A stretch of DNA of 7,728 nt from Methylovulum sp. (GCA_028713595.1 JAQTNZ010000104.1:1-7728); one strand, 5' to 3'; positions 1-5,055 are shown, numbered from the stretch's first letter. Notes: a model not told the origin generated them from the sequence alone. Numbers and translations: made by a program.

Positions 1-1
1 C

Positions 2-64
2 ACCTTAAAGCCTAGCCAACGCTTAGTAAAAGCCGCCCAACGACTGGATGAGGAATATTTTTAA
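2..64 (+). CDS. 3' end of an unidentified gene (last 20 codons)
   Basis: An open frame enters from the left edge and ends at TAA (62-64), giving a C-terminus that begins TLKPSQRL and ends RLDEEYF. It lies immediately upstream of the AT-rich leader of a type I-F CRISPR array, a place often occupied by the last cas gene (cas6f/csy4). The visible end does not look like the Cas6f C-termini I know, which usually finish with a glycine-rich strand and aromatic residues. I therefore do not assign it to the cas operon. It could be another accessory or chromosomal gene. Twenty residues are too few to name a family. No terminator is visible between the stop codon and the leader. Confidence 0.5.
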   Translation, partial: TLKPSQRLVKAAQRLDEEYF

Positions 65-85
65 CGCCTTTTTAAAATACAAATA

Positions 86-98
86 AATCAATGCGTTG
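86..98 (+). promoter_or_regulatory. IHF binding site in CRISPR leader
   Basis: The sequence AATCAATGCGTTG fits WATCAANNNNTTR at all defined positions. It is centred about 90 bp upstream of the first repeat, in an AT-rich leader. IHF sites in type I leaders guide Cas1-Cas2/3 to the leader-proximal repeat. Binding here is inferred. Confidence 0.6.
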
Positions 99-130
99 TG
101 TTGAGGTGTTTTTTTATTGGTAAAAACAGG

Positions 131-168
131 AAAAATAGCTTAACATCTTGTAGCATTTAGCTATTTTT
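131..168. repeat. Inverted repeat in CRISPR leader
   Basis: AAAAATAGCT (131-140) and AGCTATTTTT (159-168) are perfect inverted copies separated by 18 bp. They end 13 bp before the first CRISPR repeat. This could be a regulator site (for example for a repressor of the array or of adaptation) or a hairpin in a leader transcript. No T-tract suggests termination. Confidence 0.6.
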
Positions 169-181
169 GATTAAATGCTCA

Positions 182-450
182 GTTCACCGCCGCATAGGCG
201 GTTTAGAAAGGCGCGGTGCTGGCGGGTAATAAGGCCGTGGGGTTCACCGCCGCATAGGCGGTTTAGAAATATCAGCGGGTCATCGACAAACAGGCTGTTA
301 TTGTTCACCGCCGCATAGGCGGTTTAGAAAACAGGTGGCACAGGTTCGGCTATTGGCTCCACGTTCACCGCCGCATAGGCGGTTTAGAAAGCATTTAATC
401 AATTTTTATGCGGATATGGCTGGTTCCGCCGCACAGGTGGGTTTGGAAAA
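182..450 (+). CRISPR. Type I-F CRISPR array, 5 repeats, 4 spacers
   Basis: Four identical 28-bp repeats lie at 182-209, 242-269, 303-330 and 363-390. They begin GTTCACCGCC and end GGCGGTTTAGAAA. A fifth, degenerate copy lies at about 423-450. Spacers are 210-241 (32 bp), 270-302 (33), 331-362 (32) and 391-422 (32). Repeat length, the GTTCAC start, the GC stem CCGCC/GGCGG around the loop GCATA and the final TTTAGAAA match the type I-F (Cas6f/Csy4) family. Cleavage after the stem would leave an 8-nt handle UUUAGAAA. The last copy has lost about one base, carries several substitutions and keeps a stem through a G-U pair. This marks it as the trailer end. Transcription runs rightward from the AT-rich leader. 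No cas gene is identified in the window, so activity cannot be judged. Confidence 0.97.
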
Positions 451-452
451 AC

Positions 453-477
453 AAAAAGCCCCTTACGGGGCTTTTTT
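453..477. terminator. Bidirectional Rho-independent terminator
   Basis: AAAAAGCCCC (453-462), loop TTAC and GGGGCTTTTT (467-476) form a perfect 10-bp stem with T-rich ends on both strands. On the plus strand it closes the CRISPR array, 2 bp beyond the last repeat. On the minus strand it lies 19 bp after the stop codon of the last phage gene (497). It can therefore serve both convergent units. Confidence 0.9.
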
Positions 478-496
478 ATGCAAACTTCATACAACC

Positions 497-805
497 TCAC
501 ACCACCTCCAGCATCAAAACATCATCCTCCCAAGGTTTCCCCAGCGTATTAACACTATCAAACAAATAAAACTTGGCCGGATATAAGCCCTTAGCCAACC
601 CCGCTTGGCCCATTTTTACGGTCAGGCTGTCGGGGCGGCTGAGGTCGAACAGGTCGGGGTTGGTGGCGCTGTCTAACAGCGTTGTGCCTAAATAAACTTG
701 CACACGGGTAAGCTGGTTGTGTACGACCGGTTCACCCGCCACCAGAAAGGCTAGGGTTATATCGGTGTTGCGGTCGGTTTCGACCCGTTGCCTTATGATA
801 GCCAT
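497..805 (-). CDS. Small phage tail-associated protein (hypothetical)
   Basis: This is a 102-residue protein starting MAIIRQRVETD and ending VLMLEVV. Its ATG (805-803) shares one base with the TGA of the upstream 590-aa gene (TGATG), and AAGGA lies 7 bases before the start, so coupled translation is likely. The predicted pattern is short alternating hydrophobic and polar strands with a central YLGTTLLDSA and a later YPAKFYLFDS. This fits an all-beta, immunoglobulin-like domain of the kind used by tail and baseplate accessory proteins, but the fold is inference only. There is no signal peptide, membrane segment or catalytic motif. It is the last gene of the minus-strand tail block and is followed directly by the bidirectional terminator. 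I do not recognise a named family. Confidence 0.85.
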   Translation of the reverse strand: MAIIRQRVETDRNTDITLAFLVAGEPVVHNQLTRVQVYLGTTLLDSATNPDLFDLSRPDSLTVKMGQAGLAKGLYPAKFYLFDSVNTLGKPWEDDVLMLEVV

Positions 806-2577
806 CAGTGCATCCTTATCAGTGTCGGTGGGGTTAGGTTGTTCATGGTTCGTCTTACGTTAAGCGTTTTTATTAAAGTGGGTGGGGTGGTGTCTTTTAG
901 GGTTTTTAGGCCAGACGGGATAACGTAGTCGTTGGACAGCAGCAACCTCGCGTTGGCTAGGCAGTTAGCCAAGGCCGCACCGGAGAGGGGCAGGGCGATA
1001 GTCAGGTCGCCGCTGGCTAACACTTGCGCTAGGGCTTGGGCGCTGAGGCTGACACCTAGAGTGACATCGGCGCTACCGGCCGCTACGGTCGCCGCCGCGC
1101 CTAAGAGCGGGCAAATGACCACCAAGTCTGCGTTGGCGGTGGTGCTGGCGGTGGCCGCCCCCGCTAATGCGATGCTGGCTGACAAGCCCGCCGCGCCTTG
1201 GCTGCGGCTGCGGCCTGCACCCGCCAAGGCCATCAGGCCGCCCAGGTCGCCGTCCGCCAGCATTTGCACCAGGGCTAGGCCGGACAGGGTGGCGGTCAGG
1301 TTGAGCACGGCACTGGCGGCGCTGTCGGTTTGGGCGCTGCCGGACAGATAATCCAGACGGGTTAGATCGCCCGTGGCCCCTGCGCTGGTGTGTGCGTCAC
1401 CCGCCAAGCTGAGGGTTTGGGCTAAGAATGCGTCACCTACCACCGCGCTGAGGGCTGCACCCTTCAAGGCTAGATTGACGGTGACAGTGCCATCGGCCAG
1501 TGTCGCTGACACGGCGTTGCCTTGTAGGGGCAGGGCTTGGTTAAGCACGCCATCGGCACTGATGCTGGCCGCCGCCAGTCCTGATAGGCTTAAGTCTTGC
1601 CGAATCACGCCTATTGCCGTCGCTTGCGCCAGCGCGTCGCCGGACAGGTCGGTGGCCGTTGCCAAGTCGCCCGTGCCGCTGGTGTTGGCGGTGGCGTCGC
1701 CGCTTAAGTCGGTGGTTTGGTTTAGGTCGGCGTTGGCGCTTACTGCGGCTTTGGCTTTGCCGGACAATGCCAGCGCTTGCGTCAATTGCCCGCTGGCGGT
1801 GATGGTGGCTTGGGCATCACCCGCCAACACAGTCGGTGTCGGGGCAGGACTCCAGATGCGTTTGGGAGGGGCGGCGAACAACTGCCACGGGTTTTTTGAG
1901 AGCTGGTAAATCTCGCTGTCGGACAAGGCACGGTTTAAGGCCGCCGCCATCAACAATGACCCTAAAAACTGCCGGGTCGTGATGTCGGGTCTGCCGCCTA
2001 TCGTGCATAGCCCGCTAGGGCTGACCAAGTTACCGGACGGGGCGATGATCTGGGTGACTGGCTGGGCAATGCCGTCGGCGAAAAATTTGGGGGCGTTGCT
2101 GACGGTGTTGCCGTCATAAGTGACGGCAAAAATGTGGACACCGGAAGCGAACCACACCGGCGAGGTGTTGCGCCAAGTGGCTTTTACGTCCCTCTCCGCC
2201 TCAAAATTGAGGTTAGTGCCGCTGCCGCCCAGATATAAGTCATAGCGCCCGCTCGCTCCGTTATAAAAGCTGATCGGTCTGGGGGCAACTCCAGCGTTAA
2301 TGGCGCTGATACTGTTACCGACCCAGAGCAGGGTGATGGCGTTGCCTTCCGGGGCGGTGGTGAACGGGTATTTGCCAGTTCCTGCCGCACCTATAAACGT
2401 TTTCGCCCGCCCCTTGGCGCTGATGCTGTCGCTGATGCCCGTGCCGGTGTTGTAGCCGCGCTTGCCCGTCTTGATGTTGACATCGGGGGTCGCCGCGTTC
2501 CACAAGCACAACACGTCCTGGGCATAGAGCGGGTTGATCCCGACAAGCTGTTGGGGCTGGACACTGCGCTTAGGCAT
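805..2577 (-). CDS. Phage tail-fibre-like protein: LamG domain plus fifteen 20-aa repeats
   Basis: This is a 590-residue protein. Residues about 78-240 resemble a LamG/concanavalin A-like lectin fold. They contain WVGNS, FYNG, YDLYLGGSG, HIFAVTYDG and the end LSDSEIYQLSKNPWQLF, which closes many phage LamG proteins. After a proline linker (SPAPTPTV) come exactly fifteen repeats of 20 residues (251-550). Their pattern is L-S/A-G-x-A-x-A, then four or five variable positions, then G-D/x-L and a variable tail. Residues 551-590 form a tail with two TPPTLI(K/R) motifs. The fold suggests carbohydrate or receptor binding, with the repeats as a shaft or spacer. This is inferred from the family and not shown. 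The ATG (2577-2575) overlaps the upstream TAA by one base (TAATG). There is no visible chaperone or peptidase domain. Long open frames on the plus strand here are composition shadows. Confidence 0.9.
   Translation of the reverse strand: MPKRSVQPQQLVGINPLYAQDVLCLWNAATPDVNIKTGKRGYNTGTGISDSISAKGRAKTFIGAAGTGKYPFTTAPEGNAITLLWVGNSISAINAGVAPRPISFYNGASGRYDLYLGGSGTNLNFEAERDVKATWRNTSPVWFASGVHIFAVTYDGNTVSNAPKFFADGIAQPVTQIIAPSGNLVSPSGLCTIGGRPDITTRQFLGSLLMAAALNRALSDSEIYQLSKNPWQLFAAPPKRIWSPAPTPTVLAGDAQATITASGQLTQALALSGKAKAAVSANADLNQTTDLSGDATANTSGTGDLATATDLSGDALAQATAIGVIRQDLSLSGLAAASISADGVLNQALPLQGNAVSATLADGTVTVNLALKGAALSAVVGDAFLAQTLSLAGDAHTSAGATGDLTRLDYLSGSAQTDSAASAVLNLTATLSGLALVQMLADGDLGGLMALAGAGRSRSQGAAGLSASIALAGAATASTTANADLVVICPLLGAAATVAAGSADVTLGVSLSAQALAQVLASGDLTIALPLSGAALANCLANARLLLSNDYVIPSGLKTLKDTTPPTLIKTLNVRRTMNNLTPPTLIRMH
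928..1827 (-). repeat. Coding tandem repeat, 15 units of 60 bp
   Basis: Fifteen units of exactly 60 bp encode residues 251-550 of the tail-fibre-like protein without any gap or insertion. The strongest positions are Leu1, Gly3, Ala5 and Leu15. Typical units begin LSGDA, LSGLA or LAGDA. The DNA of the units has diverged far more than the pattern, so they look old and selected rather than freshly duplicated. Confidence 0.9.
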
Positions 2578-3029
2578 TACGCACCAAGGCCTGTGTAAGT
2601 GGTGTAATAGACGGCATGGCCGGATGCCGCCAAGGCCGCGCCAGTCTCGTTTTTGACGATGATTTTCATAAAGGGCGGCACAAAGCCCAAGGCGGTCATG
2701 ACCGAAAAGGCCCCGCGTTGCTGCGTGTTGCTGCTATTAAGCGGCAACACACCCAGTAATTTTAGGTTCAATTCATCGCTTGTCGCCGTGCCTGATTCTG
2801 GCCCGGTACTATAGTTGCTGCCATCCAGACTGATTTTAGCAAAAACCGATAGCTGAAATAGGGAGGAGACCGTAGTGGGCGTGGCTTCCACCTCAATGAT
2901 GCAATCGGTGGGGCCGGTGTGCAGGTCAATACTGCCGACGTTGACGTAAGTGGCACTTGCCAAGGCGTTTAAGGCCGTGGTGGTCAGCGCGGTGCGGGTT
3001 CCCGCTGGGTTGGTGAATATTGTGCTCAT
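2577..3029 (-). CDS. Phage structural (tail-region) protein
   Basis: This is a 150-residue protein starting MSTIFTNPAG and ending YYTTYTGLGA. It resembles a small conserved protein that I associate with tail-fibre clusters of Caudoviricetes. Recognisable blocks are a threonine/alanine-rich N-terminus (ALTTTALNALASATYV), a central VFAKISLDGSNYSTGPESG, then LGVLPLNSSNTQQRGAFSV and the C-terminal KIIVKNETGAALAASGHAV. The pattern suggests an all-beta structural subunit of the virion without enzymatic motifs. The ATG overlaps the preceding gene's TGA by four bases (ATGA), and a GAGG element precedes it. Its exact place in the tail is unknown, and family membership is from memory of similar proteins. 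Confidence 0.87.
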   Translation of the reverse strand: MSTIFTNPAGTRTALTTTALNALASATYVNVGSIDLHTGPTDCIIEVEATPTTVSSLFQLSVFAKISLDGSNYSTGPESGTATSDELNLKLLGVLPLNSSNTQQRGAFSVMTALGFVPPFMKIIVKNETGAALAASGHAVYYTTYTGLGA

Positions 3030-3487
3030 GAGGGCCTCAGGGCTTGGGCGATAGCAGGCACATCGACACGGATGCCCAGTTGTCCGGCGCGGCTGATGGT
3101 GGTGTCCGCCATCGTCAACAAAATCGCCTTATCGGTTGCGGTAAAGTGCGGCACAAAGGTGTCGGCAATCAGCCCGTCCATCATCGCTTCGAATTTGGCG
3201 AGGATGTAATCAATGGACAGGTCAAACACCGGAAATATCTCCAGGGCGCGGACGGTAGCTTTGCAGACTGGGCTGGTCTCGGCATTGCCTTCAATCGCCA
3301 ATAACAAATCTTTCAGCATAAAGTATTGCCGGATGTCATGGCTGGACAGCTTGCCCTTTTGGACAATGTCGGCACGGTTCATAATCGCGGCAATCAGGCC
3401 GTCATCACCGCTGGCGATAAACGGGGCGATTTCAGCGGCCAACGGGCCGCTGGTCAGTTCGGTATAAAGGGGATTGGCGGCCATCAT
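3026..3487 (-). CDS. Conserved phage protein of tail region
   Basis: This is a 153-residue, mostly helical, acidic protein starting MMAANPLYTELTSGPLAAEI. It resembles a family found beside tail-fibre genes in proteobacterial prophages. Such proteins begin with a YxELTxxPL segment, carry a NRxD element (here MNRADIVQKG) and end with a helix of the type TxxSRAxxLGI (here TTISRAGQLGIRVD, about 129-142). The start overlaps the preceding stop in an ATGA arrangement. Two successive ATG codons (3487 and 3484) are possible starts, with AGGT upstream. No transmembrane segment, signal peptide or catalytic motif is visible. Function is unknown; a tail assembly or connector role is guessed from position only. 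Confidence 0.85.
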   Translation of the reverse strand: MMAANPLYTELTSGPLAAEIAPFIASGDDGLIAAIMNRADIVQKGKLSSHDIRQYFMLKDLLLAIEGNAETSPVCKATVRALEIFPVFDLSIDYILAKFEAMMDGLIADTFVPHFTATDKAILLTMADTTISRAGQLGIRVDVPAIAQALRPS

Positions 3488-3744
3488 CGTAATTTACCTG
3501 TGCGGTAACTTGCTGGCATTTGTAGGCGGCGTTGTTCGGAGACAAAGGCTTTTTGGCAATGGTTTTCGACCGCAAACCCCCGCAAAAACACATAATCGAC
3601 CACTAGCCTAAGCCGATACCAAAACGGCTGGTGTTGTTCACGCCAACACCGCGCCGAAATGGTCTCATCGGGCATCCCGTCAAACACCAGCACATTGAGG
3701 AGCTGATCCAAGCCTATCAAACAATTGAACAAATAGGCGGACAT
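3484..3744 (-). CDS. Small conserved phage protein (PDET / NHC type)
   Basis: This is an 86-residue protein starting MSAYLFNCLIGLDQLLN. It matches a small family I recall from many proteobacterial tailed phages and prophages. Members show a hydrophobic N-terminus, a short PDET motif (25-28), SARxWR (30-35), a W/Y-rich middle (WYRLRLVVDYVFL), a conserved NHC (61-63) and a C-terminal ERRxLP-like element (here EQRRLQMPASYR). Some database entries carry unrelated enzyme names; nothing here supports such a function. The hydrophobic stretches are short and broken by charges, so membrane insertion is uncertain. The start lies 3 bases after the preceding TAA with no clear Shine-Dalgarno, implying reinitiation. 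Its stop overlaps the next start (ATGA). Confidence 0.85.
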   Translation of the reverse strand: MSAYLFNCLIGLDQLLNVLVFDGMPDETISARCWREQHQPFWYRLRLVVDYVFLRGFAVENHCQKAFVSEQRRLQMPASYRTGKLR

Positions 3745-3747
3745 GGC

Positions 3748-4161
3748 TTAATTGTCGATTTGTACGGTCAACGCGCCCACGGCAAAGCTGGGCGTTGATC
3801 CGGCGGTGATGGTACGCGCTGATGACAGCGGGGCGTAGACCAGCAAATTGCCGGTGCTGGACGCGTCAAAAATGCCCCAATGGCTGATCGTCCCCCAGTC
3901 GGCGGTGGCGGCGGGGAAGGTGATCGCCACGGCATTGCTGACCGTGCCATTGCCCGACACGGGGGCGTTCCAGTTGCCATCGCCAGGGGCGCATGACGCA
4001 CGGGCATAGCCGTTGCCGGACAATTCGGTGACGCTGCCCGCCTCGCCATCAGCCACGGCGGAAAACAAGCCGACATACAAGGACGTGGGTTTGGCAAACG
4101 CCGCCGTCCTGAACAAGTGGTTGGCAAGTTGGTTTTCGGTGTAATTGGTAAATGCGCTCAT
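3748..4161 (-). CDS. Phage tail fibre-type structural protein
   Basis: This is a 137-residue protein starting MSAFTNYTENQLANHLFR. It belongs to a family of small structural proteins coded near tail fibres, recognised by HLFRTAAFAKPTSLYVGLFSA (residues 15-35) and by ATADWGTISHWGIFDA (85-100) followed by STGNLLVYAPL. It is probably beta-rich and virion-associated; no enzymatic motif is present. I chose the ATG at 4161 rather than a TTG two codons upstream (4167), because AAGG lies 7 bases before the ATG. It is the first gene of the minus-strand block. A candidate promoter with TATAAT is about 200 bp upstream, leaving a long untranslated leader that includes a G/C-strand-biased tract. Confidence 0.88.
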   Translation of the reverse strand: MSAFTNYTENQLANHLFRTAAFAKPTSLYVGLFSAVADGEAGSVTELSGNGYARASCAPGDGNWNAPVSGNGTVSNAVAITFPAATADWGTISHWGIFDASSTGNLLVYAPLSSARTITAGSTPSFAVGALTVQIDN

Positions 4162-4212
4162 CGGCAAACCTTTAAAAGTGCTATTTTTAGGGATGGGTTA
4201 TGGTAAGCGACT

Positions 4213-4249
4213 GGGGGTAGGGGGCTGGGTGGGGTTTCCTGACGGGGCA
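4213..4249 (+). repeat. G-rich repeat copy 1, G-quadruplex-capable
   Basis: The plus strand has four G-runs: 4213-4217, 4220-4224, 4227-4229 and 4231-4234, with loops of 2, 2 and 1 bases. This is a canonical quadruplex pattern. The run is followed by TTTCCTGACGGGGCA. A similar block, TAGGGGGC..GGTGGGG..GGGTTTCCTGA, recurs at 6582-6620. This copy lies in the presumed 5' untranslated region of the tail block, with the G-rich strand as template for that transcript. Confidence 0.6.
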
Positions 4250-4343
4250 GGCACTATCAGGCAGGGTTGTCCATACCCAGTATTGCCACCAGTTAACGGC
4301 AATGTTTATGGTAAGTATTTCTTTTACGAAGCACTTATTATGC

Positions 4344-4383
4344 CTAAAATAATTATTTAACCCATTATAGGAAATTATTTTAG
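4344..4383. repeat. Inverted repeat straddling a promoter
   Basis: CTAAAATAATT (4344-4354) and AATTATTTTAG (4373-4383) are perfect inverted copies with an 18-bp gap. The gap holds the TATAAT box (4364-4369, minus strand). The geometry is that of an operator whose ligand would cover the -10 box, the start point and the -35/-10 spacer. Confidence 0.6.
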
Positions 4384-4391
4384 CTTTTCAG
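4364..4391 (-). promoter_or_regulatory. Candidate sigma70 promoter for the tail block
   Basis: On the minus strand, CTGAAA (4391-4386) and a perfect TATAAT (4369-4364) are separated by 16 bp. Transcription would start near 4357, about 195 bases upstream of the ATG at 4161. The box sits in the centre of an 11-bp inverted repeat. This is a sequence prediction only. Confidence 0.5.
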
Positions 4392-4404
4392 GGGGTGTGA
4401 AAAA

Positions 4405-4451
4405 ATTCAAGTAAATATCGCACAACTCTGATTGGATATATTTACTTGGAT
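4405..4451. repeat. Long inverted repeat in divergent intergenic region
   Basis: Bases 4405-4418 and 4438-4451 are inverted copies matching at 13 of 14 positions (core CAAGTAAATAT / ATATTTACTTG), separated by 19 bp. The repeat lies just upstream of the candidate -35 for the minus-strand block and about 175 bp upstream of the plus-strand exported-protein gene. It may be a regulator site or part of a terminator/attenuator. Confidence 0.6.
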
Positions 4452-4480
4452 TTTTGCTATGGGCGGGTTACACTTTCGTT

Positions 4481-4500
4481 GCCCTAATTTAGATTAGGGC
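4481..4500. repeat. Short palindrome upstream of exported-protein gene
   Basis: GCCCTAAT (4481-4488) and ATTAGGGC (4493-4500) are perfect inverted copies around TTAG. It is 126 bp upstream of the ATG at 4627 and could act as an operator or mRNA hairpin. There is no T-tract after it. Confidence 0.6.
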
Positions 4501-4556
4501 AAATGAGGAAGGGCAGATCCGCTGTATAGGGCAAGTGCGGGTTTGCTTGAAAAAAG

Positions 4557-4585
4557 TTGTATCCAATTCCATTCGGGCTGATATT
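4557..4585 (+). promoter_or_regulatory. Weak candidate promoter for exported-protein gene
   Basis: TTGTAT (4557-4562) and GATATT (4580-4585) with a 17-bp spacer each match four of six sigma70 consensus positions. The start would be near 4592, about 35 bases before the ATG. Confidence 0.3.
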
Positions 4586-4626
4586 TGCCTGATGGATTTT
4601 ATTATCAAATGCTTAGGAGAAAACTT

Positions 4627-5025
4627 ATGAAAAACATTATCCGTGCTATGGCACTGTGCGCAGTCAGCGTATTCCCTGTGTTGGCTTCGGCCGGCACGCC
4701 TGGCCAATATGACGTTGGCGGCATCCAAACTCTGTGCTTACAAAGCAATGGTACTTGGTTTGGCTCTTTTCCCGGTTGGGGCGGACGCTGGTCGAAAACC
4801 AACGCGAATATTTTTATCCGTGGTAATTATGCAAGCGGCGCTGGCAATGACGCAATGGTCTTCAAAAAACTTGTCGGTACTTGGATAGAGTGGCGTGATG
4901 ACTTCAGCTGGGATGATGTGTCGCAAGGTGTGGTTCTGACCAAAACGTCCGCCACCTGCTCCATCACCCCTTCATCAGCTGTTCCTGGCGCGGATGTCAA
5001 CCCACTGGGCGCTGCTTCGCATTAA
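4627..5025 (+). CDS. Small exported protein of unknown function
   Basis: This is a 132-residue protein. The ATG at 4627 is preceded by AGGAGA with good spacing. An upstream in-frame ATG (4585) would add 14 residues that do not fit a signal peptide. Residues 1-22 form a Sec signal peptide: MKN, a basic residue, the hydrophobic core MALCAVSVFPVL and an ASA cleavage site before GTPGQ. The mature part (about 110 residues) is rich in W, G and N. It contains GTWFGSFPGWGGRW and GTWIEWRDDFSWDD and has exactly two cysteines (37 and 111), which could form one periplasmic disulfide. There is no lipobox, anchor or enzyme motif. I do not recognise the family. It stands alone on the plus strand between phage genes and a decayed gene, so it may be a moron-type insertion or a chromosomal orphan. 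Confidence 0.8.
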   Translation: MKNIIRAMALCAVSVFPVLASAGTPGQYDVGGIQTLCLQSNGTWFGSFPGWGGRWSKTNANIFIRGNYASGAGNDAMVFKKLVGTWIEWRDDFSWDDVSQGVVLTKTSATCSITPSSAVPGADVNPLGAASH

Positions 5026-5031
5026 GCAGGT

Positions 5032-5055
5032 AGGGGGAACTATTTGACACCCCCT
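5032..5055 (+). terminator. Possible weak terminator after exported-protein gene
   Basis: AGGGGG (5032-5037) and CCCCCT (5050-5055) can form a 6-bp stem with a 12-base loop, 6 bases after the stop codon. No T-tract follows on the plus strand, so intrinsic termination is doubtful. Confidence 0.25.

Larger units (their letters stand above)
65..181 (+). promoter_or_regulatory. CRISPR leader (type I-F)
   Basis: This AT-rich stretch of about 117 bp sits between the upstream stop codon and the first repeat, the usual position and length of a type I-F leader. The array decays at its other end, which confirms that this is the leader side. Bases 86-98 match the IHF consensus WATCAANNNNTTR at every defined position. 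IHF bending of the leader is known to be needed for spacer integration in several type I systems, including I-F, so use of this site is a family-based inference. A 10-bp perfect inverted repeat (131-140 with 159-168) lies just before the array. A weak sigma70-like pair, TTGTAG (148-153) and TTAAAT (171-176) spaced by 17 bp, could start array transcription, but it is poor. Confidence 0.75.
4162..4626. other. Divergent intergenic region, 465 bp
   Basis: No gene is supported here; the small plus-strand open frame at 4145-4360 has no protein-like composition and starts inside the tail gene. The stretch holds the Shine-Dalgarno of the minus-strand block, a G-rich repeat (4213-4249), a TATAAT promoter within an 11-bp inverted repeat, a 14-bp inverted repeat (4405-4451), an 8-bp palindrome (4481-4500) and a weak plus-strand promoter. 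GC falls clearly between about 4290 and 4480. Confidence 0.6.

Noticed and set aside
210..422. Spacers targeting the adjacent phage genes (self-targeting)
   Set aside because: I found no convincing spacer-length match elsewhere in the window, only short shared words such as AAGGCCGTGG near 2972. A database search is needed to find real protospacers.
335..586. Plus-strand open frame of 83 codons
   Set aside because: It runs through CRISPR repeats, a spacer and the terminator into the antisense of a phage gene. It is an accident of the repeat sequence.
932..1909. Long plus-strand open frames opposite the tail-fibre gene (139 and 178 codons)
   Set aside because: They mirror the 60-bp coding repeats and GC-rich codon use of the 590-aa protein; their Ala/Leu/Arg-rich translations show no domain.
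805..4161. Diversity-generating retroelement acting on the tail genes
   Set aside because: No reverse transcriptase and no template/variable repeat pair is visible in the window. The 60-bp repeats are diverged coding units, not a template copy.
4145..4360. Plus-strand open frame of 71 codons in the intergenic region
   Set aside because: It starts inside the tail gene on the other strand, crosses the G-rich repeat and the candidate promoter, and has low-complexity Gly-rich content without a ribosome site.
4627..5025. Anti-CRISPR protein near a I-F array
   Set aside because: The protein has a clear Sec signal peptide, so it is exported and cannot act on cytoplasmic Cas complexes.
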